The notes under the pieces are model-generated. The model saw nothing but the letters and a program-made list of their open reading frames with translations, did no database searches and was not told the origin of the DNA. 64,000 bases of DNA from an uncultured Planctomycetota bacterium (GTDB taxonomy: Bacteria; Planctomycetota; Phycisphaerae; UBA1845; Fen-1342). The stretch spans positions 166,523 to 230,522 of the forward strand of contig CAADGL010000015.1 of the NCBI GenBank assembly GCA_900696525.1, read 5' to 3'. Shown piece by piece: positions 17,327 to 26,461 of the stretch. Positions within the stretch are counted from its first letter, which is position 1, and each line of letters opens with the position of its first letter. Position numbers and translations under genes: made by a program.

Positions 17327-18616
17327 ATGTCCAAGTTCGTGGCACCGCCCCCCGGTTCGGGACTGGATTTCGAGAGCTCGCCGGCATATCAGCGCGTGAT
17401 CCAGAATTTCGAGGCGGCGGCCGCCGTCCTCAATCTTGATCCGAACACGGCGGCGCGGCTGCGCCGGCCAGAGCGCATCGTGATCGTCTCGGTGCCGACA
17501 CGCATGGACGACGGCTCGGTGAAGGTTTTCACCGGGTACCGCGTGCAGCACAACGACTCGCTGGGCCCCTACAAGGGCGGCATCCGCTACCACCCCGAGG
17601 TCGACGTCGGCGAGGTGTGCGCCCTGGCCATGCAGATGACCTGGAAGTGCGCCGTCATGGGGCTTCCCCTCGGCGGCGCCAAGGGCGGCGTGCGCGTCGC
17701 TCCGCTGCGGCTCAGCTACGGCGAAGCCCAGAATCTCACCCGCCGCTACACCGCCGAAATCTCCAACATCATCGGACCCGAAGTGGACATCCCCGCGCCG
17801 GACATGGGCACGAACGAGCGCACGATGGCGTGGATCATGGACACCTACAGCGCCCGTGTGGGCAAGTTCTGCCCCGAGGTCGTGACCGGAAAGCCTGTCG
17901 ACGTGGGCGGCTCGGTCCTCCGGGCCGAGGCCACCGGCCACGGGCTGGTCTACACCACGACCTACGCCGCCGAGGAGATCGGCCTCAAGCTCGAGGGCGC
18001 CAGCGTTGTGCTGCACGGCTTCGGCAACGTCGGCACGCACGCCGCCCTCGCCTTCAGCCGCCGCGGCGCCAGGGTCATCGCGGTGGCGGACGTATCGGGT
18101 GGATACGTGAACGAGAAGGGCATCGACGTGCGCAAGTTCGTCGACTACGCCTCGAAGAACCGCACGCTCGAGGGCGTGGACGGGGCCGACAAGGTCGAGG
18201 GCGACTCGGTTCTGACGATTCCATGCGACGTGCTCGCCCCGGCGGCCACCGGCCACGTCATCACCGTCGAGAACGCCGCGAAGATCCGCTGCAAGGTCCT
18301 CGCCGAGGGCGCCAACGGGCCCACCATGCCCGACGCTGATCCGATCCTCGAGCGCAACGGCGTCACGATCATCCCGGATATCGTCTGCAACGCCGGCGGC
18401 GTCACGGTCTCGTACTTCGAGTGGGTCCAGGGCGGCATGAACTTCTTCTGGCGCGAGGACGAGATCGACTCGCGCCTGCAACAACTGCTTCGCGGCGGCT
18501 ACGAGCGCTCGCGCGAGTTCGCCCGACGGCACAAGACTCCGATCCGGACGGCGGCGCTGGCCGTCGGCATCGAGCGTGTGGACCGGACCATGCGCCTGCG
18601 CGGGCTGTACGCGTAG
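17327..18616 (+). CDS. gdhA: Glutamate dehydrogenase (Glu/Leu/Phe/Val dehydrogenase family)
   Basis: A 429-residue enzyme catalysing reversible oxidative deamination of glutamate to 2-oxoglutarate and ammonia. The substrate-binding part shows PYKGGIRYHPEVD (Lys83) and the catalytic Lys119 in LPLGGAKGGVRV, followed by PAPDMGTNERTMAW. The Rossmann motif is VLHGFGNVGTHAA, then VIAVADVSGGY, whose Asp favours NAD over NADP. The C-terminal part has VLAEGANGPTMPDAD and PDIVCNAGGVTVSYFEW. Length is normal for the hexameric small-subunit class. It stands alone, diverging from pdxJ and converging with the SulP gene. Confidence 0.95.
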   Translation: MSKFVAPPPGSGLDFESSPAYQRVIQNFEAAAAVLNLDPNTAARLRRPERIVIVSVPTRMDDGSVKVFTGYRVQHNDSLGPYKGGIRYHPEVDVGEVCALAMQMTWKCAVMGLPLGGAKGGVRVAPLRLSYGEAQNLTRRYTAEISNIIGPEVDIPAPDMGTNERTMAWIMDTYSARVGKFCPEVVTGKPVDVGGSVLRAEATGHGLVYTTTYAAEEIGLKLEGASVVLHGFGNVGTHAALAFSRRGARVIAVADVSGGYVNEKGIDVRKFVDYASKNRTLEGVDGADKVEGDSVLTIPCDVLAPAATGHVITVENAAKIRCKVLAEGANGPTMPDADPILERNGVTIIPDIVCNAGGVTVSYFEWVQGGMNFFWREDEIDSRLQQLLRGGYERSREFARRHKTPIRTAALAVGIERVDRTMRLRGLYA

Positions 18617-18673
18617 AAGCCGATGCGAGCCGCACCGTGCACGGAGGCGCTCGCGCCGGAAGACCGCCCCGCC

Positions 18674-20509
18674 TCACTGCCGGACGTGCCCGTGCGCAGT
18701 GGTCGCATGCCGGTCGCCAAGGGGCATCAGGTGGGCCAGGTCGCGGGCCACCGCGATCGCGTGATCGAAAGAGCGATAGACCGACATCCAGTCCTGGTGA
18801 TGCCATCCCGCGCGGGCCATCAGCTTGATCGGCTGCTCCTGCACGCCCGCCAGGATCGTGTAGACCTGGAGCTTGTGGAGCTTGAACAAGGTCGATTCCA
18901 GGTTCACCAGGCCCGTCATGTCCAGCGTCGGAACGTTGCGCATGTCCAGCACCACGACCGACACGCCGCTCGCGATGCTCTTGAGCGCCCCCATCGCCCG
19001 CTGAGCCGCTCCGAAGAAGAGCGGCCCGGCGATCTCGTACAACAGCACGTTCTGCGGCAAGGGCTCCGTCAGCCGCGCGTGCGCGTGCCCCACCAGCCTG
19101 ACGCCCGTCACGTCCGCCATCCGCCGCATGAAGATCAGCGCCGCCAGCACGATGCCGACGGTCACGGCGATGGTCATGTCGAAGATGACCGTGAGCAGAA
19201 AGCACGTGACGAGCACCAGCGCGTCGCCGCGCGGGCCGACGCGCAGCACGTGCAGCACGTGGCGGATCTCGCTCATGTTCCAGGCCACGATCAGCAGCAG
19301 CGCCGCCATCGACGCCATCGGCAGGTAGCCCAGGATCGGCGCGGCCGCCAGCACGCCGACCAGCAGGAACGCGGCGTGCGCGACGGCGGCCAGGGGCGAG
19401 CGCGCCCCGGCGCGAACGTTCGCCGCGGTGCGCGCGATGGCCCCGGTCGCCGCGAACCCGCCGAAGAAAGGGGCCACGATGTTGCCCGTGCCCTGGGCGA
19501 TCAGCTCGGCGTCCGGGTCGTACTCCGTGCCCGACATCGCCGCCGCCACCGTCGCGCTCAGCAGCGACTCGATCGCCCCCAGGATCGCGATCGCCATCGC
19601 CGAGAACAGCAGCGTCTCCAGGTGCGGCAGCGTCAGCGCCAGCGGCTCGCCGTCCGGCCCAGGGTAGGCCCACGGAATCACGAACTGCGGCGGCGTCTGC
19701 GGAACCCCGCCGTACCGGCTGCTGATCGTGTCGCACGCGAAGCCGGGGACAACCTGCGCCGCAGCCAGCGCCAGCAGCGTCGCCACCGGCATCGCGATCA
19801 GCGGCGCGGGAATGCGGCGGGTGAGGCGCGGCGTCCCGATCAGCGCGGCGAGCGTGAACACCCCGACCGACACGTCACCCCAGCGCACCGTCGGCAGCGC
19901 CGCGGCCATCGCCGCCACGCGCTCGAGGAAGCGATCCGGCTTGTGCAGCACGGTCAGGCCAAGGAAGTCCTGCATCTGCAACGTCGCGATGACCGTCGCG
20001 ATACCGGCGGTGAAGCCGGTGATCACCGGGTAGGGCACGAAGCCGATCCAGCGGCCGAGCCGGGCGATGCCCATCAGCACCAGCAGCAGGCCCGCCAGCA
20101 CCGACGCCAGGAGCAGGCCACCCAGTCCGAAGCGCGTCACGATCGGCGCCAGCACCACCACGAACGCCGCCGTCGGCCCCGACACCTGCACCCGCGAGCC
20201 GCCCAGGAGCGCAACGACCGCTCCGGCGACAATCGCCGTGTAGAGGCCGTACTGAGGCGGGACACCGGTGGCGATGGCCAGCGCCATCGAGAGCGGCAAT
20301 GCGACCACGCCGACGACCATGCCCGCCAGAAGGTCGGAACGCAAGTCGCGCCAGCCATAGCCGGCCGCCAGCGCCGCGCGCAGCGCCGCCGCCGGACGCA
20401 GTCTCGCATCGGCCTCGGGTTGGCGCTCGGGTGTTAAGTCGGCGGCGCTCTGTTGGGGACTCTGGACGCTCGGCCCGGCGCGTGTCGCCGGGCCTGACGG
20501 GCTCGACAC
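18674..20509 (-). CDS. SulP family anion transporter with STAS domain
   Basis: A 611-residue inner-membrane transporter. After about 45 hydrophilic residues the SulP core begins with LRSDLLAGMVVGVVALPLSMALAIATGVPPQYGLYTA-type sequence (family signature, here split over residues 55-92) and has about 12-14 hydrophobic segments up to residue 440. Family landmarks include SGPTAAFVVVLAP and GTGNIVAPFFGGFAATGAIART. A cytoplasmic STAS domain at about residues 475-585 ends the protein (VVVLDMRNVPTLDMTGL). Family members carry sulfate, bicarbonate or other anions, usually with Na+ or H+; the ion cannot be told here. Translation probably starts at the GTG at 20509. Confidence 0.93.
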   Translation of the reverse strand: MSSPSGPATRAGPSVQSPQQSAADLTPERQPEADARLRPAAALRAALAAGYGWRDLRSDLLAGMVVGVVALPLSMALAIATGVPPQYGLYTAIVAGAVVALLGGSRVQVSGPTAAFVVVLAPIVTRFGLGGLLLASVLAGLLLVLMGIARLGRWIGFVPYPVITGFTAGIATVIATLQMQDFLGLTVLHKPDRFLERVAAMAAALPTVRWGDVSVGVFTLAALIGTPRLTRRIPAPLIAMPVATLLALAAAQVVPGFACDTISSRYGGVPQTPPQFVIPWAYPGPDGEPLALTLPHLETLLFSAMAIAILGAIESLLSATVAAAMSGTEYDPDAELIAQGTGNIVAPFFGGFAATGAIARTAANVRAGARSPLAAVAHAAFLLVGVLAAAPILGYLPMASMAALLLIVAWNMSEIRHVLHVLRVGPRGDALVLVTCFLLTVIFDMTIAVTVGIVLAALIFMRRMADVTGVRLVGHAHARLTEPLPQNVLLYEIAGPLFFGAAQRAMGALKSIASGVSVVVLDMRNVPTLDMTGLVNLESTLFKLHKLQVYTILAGVQEQPIKLMARAGWHHQDWMSVYRSFDHAIAVARDLAHLMPLGDRHATTAHGHVRQ

Positions 20510-20567
20510 TGAAGTTCACTCCGACCTGGCGAGCGAGAGGGCACTCGACCGCGCCACGGGTGCAGCC

Positions 20568-20596
20568 ATGATAACGCCGTGCGGCCTCACCGTCAC
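20568..20596 (-). promoter_or_regulatory. Candidate SulP promoter (GTGACG-N17-TATCAT)
   Basis: On the minus strand GTGACG (20596-20591) and TATCAT (20573-20568) are 17 nt apart, giving a leader of about 50 nt before the GTG at 20509. It sits directly after the stop codon of the upstream minus-strand gene. Confidence 0.4.
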
Positions 20597-20600
20597 GCGG

Positions 20601-22028
20601 CTACGGACAGACGCTCCCGAGCCGCATCAGCATGATGCCCAGGTCGTGCTGGTCCACCACGCCGTCCGCGTTCAGGTCCGGACCGCCTTCCAGCCCCAGA
20701 CCGAAGGCGGCGATCAGCAGCGCGAGATCTTCGGAATCGACCACCCAATCTCCGCTCAGATCGCCCAGGCAGCCGCACGCGTCCATGAGCCCGTTGCCGT
20801 CGGCATCCGGGCCGGCGGCAAACAGGTACGCCGACCCGCTGCGCGAGCCGTTCGGGTTATCGCGCCAGGCGCCGACCAACCCCAGGCGCCCGTGCAACCC
20901 CACCGCCGCCCCGAACCAGTCGCCGTCCTCGCCATCGTGGGCGGTCAGGCGAGCGAGGCCTTGCCAGCCGCCCGGCCGCCTCTCGAAGACGTACGCCGCC
21001 CCGGTCGCGGGCCCTGCGCCCTCGCGGTACTGGCTGGCGCCGACCAGCAGGATGCCGCCGTCCAGCGCGACCGACGCTCCGATCTGGCTCGAGCCGGGTG
21101 CGTTCGGATCGCTCAAGGCCGCGACCTGCGTCCATCCGCCGCGCCCGCTGCGCTCGTACACGAAAGTCGCCCCTGCCGGAAATACCGACCCGCCCACCGG
21201 TGCGCCGACCGCGACGGCTCCGGCGTGCAGCGCCACGGCTGCGCCGAACCGCGACGACGGCCAGGCCGGCGCCGGCGTCAGCATCGCGACCTGCTGCCAG
21301 CTTCCGTTGCGCTGCCGCTCGAAGACAAATGCGGAGCCGACGTTGAATCCGGCCGCGTCGTGCTGCGGAGCGCCGACGACGATCGTCTCGCCGTCGAGCG
21401 CGACCGCCTGCCCGAAGTCGTCGGTATTCAAGCCGCCGGTCGCGACCAGCCTGGCCTGCTCGCTCCAGGCCTGACCGTCCCAGCGGAAGACGTAGGCGGC
21501 GTTGCGGAACGGCGCGCCGACCACGGCCACGTCGCCCCGCAGCGCCACCGAGTATCCAAAACGATCGCCGCTCGCCGTCTCCGCCGCGCTGAAGCGCGCC
21601 TCGCGAGCCCACAGCGCGTTGTGACGCCGGAATGCATACACGGCGCCGCCGGTGTTCTCCGACCAGGCGCCGACGAGCATGGCGTTGCCGCTGATGGCGA
21701 CGGACTGGCCGAACTGGTCGTTCAGTCCGTAGAGCCCGTCTCCCATGAACCGTGCGGCCTGGTTCCAGGCGCCGCCCTCGCGCTCGAAGATATACGCCAT
21801 GCCGCGCTGGCTCGTCCGCGGTGAGCCGACGGCGACGTCGTATCCGTCGACGGCCACCGACAGCCCGAAGCAGAAGTTCGGCCCGCCATCGGCGGGGACC
21901 AGTTTCATGATCTCGCACTGGCCTGCCGCCGGCGGCAGGGCCGCGGCGAGGATGCAGCACGACCAGGCGACGAGCATCCGACGGGAGGTGCGGCCAAACC
22001 GCTCGTTCACGGGTGGACACGGGGGCAT
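20601..22028 (-). CDS. Secreted FG-GAP beta-propeller protein with dockerin-like C-terminus
   Basis: A 475-residue exported protein. The signal peptide lies around residues 18-36 (MLVAWSCCILAAALPPAAG). Seven FG-GAP-type repeats follow, each with a pattern like FGYSVALRGDVAVVGAP, enough for one seven-bladed propeller. The tail (about residues 405-475) has two Asp/Asn-rich calcium-type loops, GDLSGDWVVDSEDLALLIAAFG and DLNADGVVDQHDLGIMLM in outline, the dockerin-like ending common in planctomycetes. The ATG at 22028 has GAGGGA a few nt upstream; longer in-frame starts are unlikely. Probably displayed or released outside the cell; the binding partner is unknown. Confidence 0.85.
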   Translation of the reverse strand: MPPCPPVNERFGRTSRRMLVAWSCCILAAALPPAAGQCEIMKLVPADGGPNFCFGLSVAVDGYDVAVGSPRTSQRGMAYIFEREGGAWNQAARFMGDGLYGLNDQFGQSVAISGNAMLVGAWSENTGGAVYAFRRHNALWAREARFSAAETASGDRFGYSVALRGDVAVVGAPFRNAAYVFRWDGQAWSEQARLVATGGLNTDDFGQAVALDGETIVVGAPQHDAAGFNVGSAFVFERQRNGSWQQVAMLTPAPAWPSSRFGAAVALHAGAVAVGAPVGGSVFPAGATFVYERSGRGGWTQVAALSDPNAPGSSQIGASVALDGGILLVGASQYREGAGPATGAAYVFERRPGGWQGLARLTAHDGEDGDWFGAAVGLHGRLGLVGAWRDNPNGSRSGSAYLFAAGPDADGNGLMDACGCLGDLSGDWVVDSEDLALLIAAFGLGLEGGPDLNADGVVDQHDLGIMLMRLGSVCP

Positions 22029-22372
22029 GGTGGTTCCCTCGCCGCAGGCCCGCGCTATGCGCCGGGCGGCCATGAGAGCGGGGCCCGATTGAATGTGCCG
22101 CGGACCGGGGACCGCGCGCACACCGAACCGGGCCCGGACGCGCCGCGCCCGCGCCAAGCCAACGGCGACGGGAACTTCCCCCAGTCAGTGACTATGCGAT
22201 TGCATCGCGCACTCGGGCAAGCCGGACTTGCGCGTTTCGTCCGGAGCGCGGCGACCTTCGAGTCGTCCGCCGATTGGAACGTGTGATGTTACGAGACGCT
22301 TCACTGCTCTCGGCCATCTTTGACGTTAACGCGTTCGCGCGTTTCTCATGGCCGCAGCATCGGAGGACGCTT
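22029..22372. other. Intergenic region, nothing recognised
   Basis: Between two minus-strand dockerin-type genes. I see no tRNA, terminator or clear promoter pair. A TAACAT (minus strand, near 22288) could be a -10 box but has no acceptable -35. Confidence 0.5.
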
Positions 22373-23143
22373 TCAGTTGCAGCTCGTGCCGACCCGGCCG
22401 AGAACGATGCCCACGTCGGCCTGGTCGACCTTCAGATCGAGGTTGACATCCCCGGGGCACTGCCAGGGCACGTCGCCGCAGCAGCCGAAGTTGCTCAGCA
22501 CCAGGCCGAGATCGGCCTGGTTCACGATCCCGTCGAGGGTCACATCGCCCGGGCAGTTCAGCAGGTCGCATTCGTCGGCGATCCCGTTGCCGTTGACGTC
22601 GCGCGCCTCGCCGACGAGGAAATCGATCGCGTCGTCCCAGCCGTTCGCGTTGCAGTCCAGTCCCGACAGGTTGAGCCGCGCGATCGTCGGATTGAACTGG
22701 ACCGGCGTGTGTCCGACCAGGGTGGCAGCCGGTGCGCCCGCCGGCCCGACCAGCAGGTTCAGCGCCGTGTCATCGGTGCTGTACACGGTCATGAGCGTCA
22801 TGCCCGCCTTGTTGGCGGCGGCGGCGAGCAGCCAGGGCCCGTCCGGATTGTCGGCGATCGACTCGGTCAGGATGCTGGCGGCGAAGACGTTGGCGACGTC
22901 GAGCGCCGTCCCGCTCGGCACACCGCCGATCTCCGTGCTGACCGGATCGAAGCTGGCCGGCAGAACGGCGGATTCGATCCGCCAGGCCCAGGCCACACCG
23001 GTCGCGTCGCCCTCGAGCACAAACGTGGCGACGTTGTACTTGACCCCATGCCCGAAGCTCAGCGAGGCGCCGACCACGCCGACGAAGGCCAGGCCGACGA
23101 GGCCGGCGGGCCGCGAGCGTGCCCGACTAAACAGCGTAAACAC
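22373..23143 (-). CDS. Secreted protein with dockerin-like C-terminus
   Basis: A 256-residue exported protein. The signal peptide is at residues 1-32 (AGLVGLAFVGVVGASLSFG core). The middle (residues 33-170) matches no family I recognise. The last 90 residues hold a Cys-rich NGNGIADECDLLNCPGD stretch followed by two dockerin-type repeats (DGIVNQADLGLVLSNFG and DLKVDQADVGIVLGRVG). The start is a GTG at 23143, only 2 nt after the stop codon of the upstream HTH-TPR gene, with AAGGG about 8 nt upstream, so translation of the two is probably coupled. Predicted extracellular or cell-surface location. Confidence 0.8.
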   Translation of the reverse strand: MFTLFSRARSRPAGLVGLAFVGVVGASLSFGHGVKYNVATFVLEGDATGVAWAWRIESAVLPASFDPVSTEIGGVPSGTALDVANVFAASILTESIADNPDGPWLLAAAANKAGMTLMTVYSTDDTALNLLVGPAGAPAATLVGHTPVQFNPTIARLNLSGLDCNANGWDDAIDFLVGEARDVNGNGIADECDLLNCPGDVTLDGIVNQADLGLVLSNFGCCGDVPWQCPGDVNLDLKVDQADVGIVLGRVGTSCN

Positions 23144-23145
23144 GG

Positions 23146-24423
23146 CTAACCCTTTCTCGCGGCCGCGCGCGCGGCGCCGTTGAGAATCTCCCAGCCATCC
23201 CCCCGCAGCCGCGGGAATCTCCCGACCGCGCCGGCGATCAGGTCGACGTGCTCGCCGTCGAGCGGGTACGGCAGCTTCATGCCCGTCACTTCCACGATTC
23301 GTTGGTGCATCGCGTGCTGGATCGAGACCGCGCGCTCGATGAGCGCCCAGTTCCGCAGCAGGCGCGCCACGTCCAGCAGGCTCTCCGAGAACGGCTCCAC
23401 GTAGCGCTGAAGCTGGGCGTCCGGCAGGTGCCGGAAGGCGATGTTCGCGCCGAACTCGCACCACCAGCCCAGGCTCTCGAGCCCGTCGCCCTTCGGCCAC
23501 GCGTCGGGCGGCTGCTCCAGCACCACCAGCGCCGCCCGCACCTGCTCCAGCGCTTCGCGCGGGTCCAGCAGCCCAAGGGCCGCCTCGACCTCCAGCAGGG
23601 CTCCGCGGCACGTCTGGGCCATGGCGCCGCAGTCTTCGGCCCCGTATTCGCGGACGATCTGCTCGAACAGGTCAATCGCCCGCCGCAGATCGCCGCGCGC
23701 CTCCTGCGCCAACGAAGCCACGGCATCGGGCTGAACCGTCATCAGCCGCCGCTGCGAGCTGCCGCTGACGTAGTAGGCCACGGCCTCCGTCACGCTCTCG
23801 CGCAGGTCGGCCGGCCGCGCGTCGGCAAACTGCCGCGCCACGTACTGCGACACGGCCAGCGCCGACGTCAGGTCCCACTGGCAATACGACGCCCCCGCCA
23901 GGTTGATCTGAAGCGCCAGCCGCTCCGACCGCGGGATCGGGCTGCACTCGAGCCCGCGCCGATACGCCGCGACGGCCCGCCCATAATGCCCCTGCGCCTC
24001 GCTCGCCAGCCCCCACAGCCGCAGGCCCCAGGCCTTCTCCGCCGCCGTCCCCGCCAGCGCCTGCATCCCCTGTGAGAGCCGCAACGCCCCGTCGTAGTCG
24101 CCGCGATTCAGGGCGGCGATCGTCTCGTCGCGGCAGGTCGCGAAGTCGCGCGGCGGCGAGCCGCCGGCCACCCGCGTGATGTGAGCACCGCCGCTCCACA
24201 CGTAATCGACGACGGCGTCAACCGGCCAGTCCAGCGCCTGGGCCAACCCCACGATCAGGTCCAGCTTCGGATTGTCCGTGTCGGGATACAGGCGGCTGTT
24301 GTCGCGCCCGAGGAACTGCGCCAGGTCCGTCTTGCTCGACGCCCGGTACCTTAACGTCACATCAATCAGGTTATGCAGCCGTTCCTTGCGCTGCGCGGCG
24401 TTCGCTGGCGACGTGTCAATCAT
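23146..24423 (-). CDS. Cytoplasmic protein with XRE-like helix-turn-helix and TPR-like helical repeats
   Basis: A 425-residue protein without signal peptide. Residues 12-70 resemble a Cro/XRE-type helix-turn-helix (SSKTDLAQFLGRDNSRLY, then LIVGLAQALDWPVDAV). From about residue 90 to 400 there are paired helices in TPR style (ALNRGDYDGALRLSQGM; SEAQGHYGRAVAAYRRGL; ARGDLRRAIDLFEQIV). This architecture suits a regulator that senses a peptide or protein partner through its TPR part; the target is unknown. It is the first gene of a two-gene unit with the secreted dockerin protein. No Shine-Dalgarno is evident before the ATG at 24423. Confidence 0.7.
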   Translation of the reverse strand: MIDTSPANAAQRKERLHNLIDVTLRYRASSKTDLAQFLGRDNSRLYPDTDNPKLDLIVGLAQALDWPVDAVVDYVWSGGAHITRVAGGSPPRDFATCRDETIAALNRGDYDGALRLSQGMQALAGTAAEKAWGLRLWGLASEAQGHYGRAVAAYRRGLECSPIPRSERLALQINLAGASYCQWDLTSALAVSQYVARQFADARPADLRESVTEAVAYYVSGSSQRRLMTVQPDAVASLAQEARGDLRRAIDLFEQIVREYGAEDCGAMAQTCRGALLEVEAALGLLDPREALEQVRAALVVLEQPPDAWPKGDGLESLGWWCEFGANIAFRHLPDAQLQRYVEPFSESLLDVARLLRNWALIERAVSIQHAMHQRIVEVTGMKLPYPLDGEHVDLIAGAVGRFPRLRGDGWEILNGAARAAARKG

Positions 24424-24537
24424 AGCGTTTGGGTCTCGCTGTGAATGGCCCCGGTTGCGTGGTCCGCTCTCCGCCTCGCGGCAAGGAGCGGATCGGCACG
24501 CGCCGCCACGCAGACGCGCAGCGCCCTTGCCGCCTCC

Positions 24538-24577
24538 ATATTCTCACCAAGGCGTGTCCCGGTCAATCGCTTTTTTT
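24538..24577 (-). promoter_or_regulatory. Promoter with A-tract for the HTH-TPR/dockerin operon
   Basis: On the minus strand a run of seven A (24577-24571) precedes TTGACC (24566-24561), which is 17 nt from GAATAT (24543-24538). The A-tract is placed like an UP element. Predicted leader about 105 nt. The remaining DNA of the 24424-24886 gap holds no gene that I can recognise. Confidence 0.5.
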
Positions 24578-24810
24578 CTGGAACTTCCCTCCGCGGAACG
24601 CCGCGGCCGGCGGCGTGTTCCGGGCTGGGCCGTGGACCGCGGTCACCACCCCCAGGGCTGGTCTCCGCAGGCGGCACCGGCGCCCGGACCGCGCACAAAT
24701 GCGCGGTCCTTGAAAGTGCGCGGAATCCGTTTTCCCGCCCCCGCTTGCGCCCTATAACCGGGTAGCTGCGGGACGATGTCAGGGGAGTCCTCCAAGGGGA
24801 CGGGCGACCG

Positions 24811-24840
24811 GGGCGAGAATGGCGACCACCATTCTCGCCC
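24811..24840. terminator. Perfect 12-bp hairpin downstream of glmM
   Basis: Arms GGGCGAGAATGG (24811-24822) and CCATTCTCGCCC (24829-24840) are perfectly complementary around a 6-nt loop, 46 nt after the minus-strand glmM-like stop. There is no T-run, so it is a 3'-end stabiliser or a terminator of uncertain type. Confidence 0.5.
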
Positions 24841-24886
24841 GGCGACCCGCAACCGCTGACCGGCCCGAGGGTTCCGCAGCTGTCGC

Positions 24887-26224
24887 CTACAGGTCTGCCG
24901 CCGTGCGCACCCGCTTGACCAGCGTCTCGGCCTCCGCCGCCGACTCGGCCTCCGCGATCAGGCGCACAATCGGCTCGGTGTTGGATGCCCGCAGGTGCAC
25001 CCAACCCGTCTCGAAATCGACGCGTACCCCGTCTGACCGGTCGGGCCGCAGCTCGGCGAACGCGGCTGCCACCGCCGCGACGGCGGCGTCGATGCGATCC
25101 CGCGGGCACTCGGCCTTGTGCTTGATCATCACGTAAGCCGGCAGTTCACGGACCAGTCGCCCCAGTGTCCGGCCGGTTTCCGCCATGAGTTGCAGCACGA
25201 GGCTCATGGCCGCCAGGCTGTCGCGCACGAGCGAGAACCGCGGATCGATCACGCCCCCGTTCCCCTCGCCGCCCAGCACGCAGCCGTGACGCACGACCGC
25301 CCGCGCAACGTTGGCTTCGCCGACCGGCGTGCGATGCACCCCAACGCCGTAGCGCCGGGCGACGGCGTCCACCAGCCGCGACGTGCTCAGGTTCGCGGCG
25401 AGCGGCCCGCGGCGCCGCAGCAGCGTGGCCCAGGCCGCCAGCGCCAAGGTGTACTCCTCGCCGATGTAGCGCCCCTGCTCATCGACGATCGCCAGCCGGT
25501 CCGCGTCGGGGTCCTGGGCAAAGCCGACCGCCGCGCCACTGTCGCGCACCGCCGAACACAACTCGACGAGGTTCTCGGCCACGGGCTCCGGCGGATGGAC
25601 GAACTCGCCGCTCGGCTGGCCATTCATGTGCGTGACGTCGCAGCCGAGCCGTCGCAGGAAATCGCCCGAGACGACCGCGCCGGCGCCGTTGATGCTGTCC
25701 AGCACGACCTTCAGCCCGCGCAGCGGCGAGAGGTCGGCCTCGACGGCGTCGATGACGGCCTGCGCGTGCCGCGCTCCTGCGTCGGAATCCGAGTCGACGG
25801 GCCGAAAGCCGCTCGCCGCCTGCCGCCAGCCCCGCGCGGTGCGAAGCTCCGCCAGCTTCGCCGCCGTCTGCGGATCGGGTGCCAGGCCTGAGCCGTCGAG
25901 GAACTTGATTCCGTTCCACGGCGCCGGGTTGTGGCTCGCCGTGATGATCAACCCGCCGTCGTAGGCCCCCTCGCGAATCGCGTAGCCAACGGTCGGCGTC
26001 ATCGCGACGCCGAGGCGCGTCACGCGCGCCCCCGCCGCCAGCAACCCGGCCTCGGCGGCCGCGGCGTACATCTCGCCGCTCGGGCGCGTGTCGCGTCCGA
26101 GCACGAGGCGCGGGCTGGGGCCGGCCAGCGTGGCGAAGCTCTGCGCGAATTCCGTGACGAGCGTCGGGCTGAGCGTTTCGCCCACGATGCCGCGAACGCC
26201 CGACACGCTGATCAGCAACCGCAT
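24887..26224 (-). CDS. glmM: Phosphoglucosamine mutase / phosphohexomutase, GlmM type
   Basis: A 445-residue alpha-D-phosphohexomutase that probably converts glucosamine-6-phosphate to glucosamine-1-phosphate for UDP-GlcNAc synthesis. The N-terminus is MRLLISVSGVRGIVGE, the phosphoserine loop is IITASHNPAPWNGIKF near residue 95, the metal loop is AQDPDADRLAIVD and the sugar-binding loop is LGGEGNGGVIDPR. The C-terminal phosphate-binding part contains RASNTEPIVRLIAEA. The GEGNGG form favours phosphoglucosamine over phosphomannose specificity, but a phosphomannomutase role is possible. The ATG at 26224 has GAGGG just upstream; an in-frame ATG 8 codons earlier is less likely. Confidence 0.85.
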   Translation of the reverse strand: MRLLISVSGVRGIVGETLSPTLVTEFAQSFATLAGPSPRLVLGRDTRPSGEMYAAAAEAGLLAAGARVTRLGVAMTPTVGYAIREGAYDGGLIITASHNPAPWNGIKFLDGSGLAPDPQTAAKLAELRTARGWRQAASGFRPVDSDSDAGARHAQAVIDAVEADLSPLRGLKVVLDSINGAGAVVSGDFLRRLGCDVTHMNGQPSGEFVHPPEPVAENLVELCSAVRDSGAAVGFAQDPDADRLAIVDEQGRYIGEEYTLALAAWATLLRRRGPLAANLSTSRLVDAVARRYGVGVHRTPVGEANVARAVVRHGCVLGGEGNGGVIDPRFSLVRDSLAAMSLVLQLMAETGRTLGRLVRELPAYVMIKHKAECPRDRIDAAVAAVAAAFAELRPDRSDGVRVDFETGWVHLRASNTEPIVRLIAEAESAAEAETLVKRVRTAADL

Positions 26225-26277
26225 GCCACCCTCGCCGGAGACCCTCAAATCGATGCGGGCACTCGAATCCCGCAGCC

Positions 26278-26306
26278 AGTATGCCCGCCTGGCTGCGCAT
26301 CGTCCA
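26278..26306 (-). promoter_or_regulatory. Candidate glmM promoter (TGGACG-N17-CATACT)
   Basis: On the minus strand TGGACG (26306-26301) and CATACT (26283-26278) are spaced by 17 nt, with a leader of about 45 nt. Confidence 0.35.
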
Positions 26307-26374
26307 CCACTCCCGTTCCGGCCCGCCCGGCACCGGCGAGGCGTGGGTGGTTGAGACGGGCGGTCCGTGACAAA

Positions 26375-26408
26375 GCAGGCGAGCCGTCCTGCCGGGCGGC
26401 TCGCCTGC
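26375..26408 (-). terminator. Rho-independent-like terminator after the S74 fibre-like gene
   Basis: Perfect 12-bp arms, GCAGGCGAGCCG (26375-26386) and CGGCTCGCCTGC (26397-26408), with a 10-nt loop, lie 53 nt beyond the minus-strand stop at 26462. On the minus strand the stem is followed by TTTGTC, a short U-tract. Confidence 0.6.
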
Positions 26409-26461
26409 GCGTTGCATATGGGAAGGCGTGGCGGAAGCGCGTCGAGCGTGCGCGGCGCGCC

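Noticed and set aside
18623..20437. A 604-codon plus-strand frame opposite the SulP transporter
   Set aside because: The product is Arg/His/Gln-rich without family motifs, whereas the minus strand encodes a complete SulP protein.
24424..24886. Possible small RNA or tRNA in the 460-bp gap
   Set aside because: I could not fold a cloverleaf or recognise a conserved RNA; only a promoter and a hairpin are supported.
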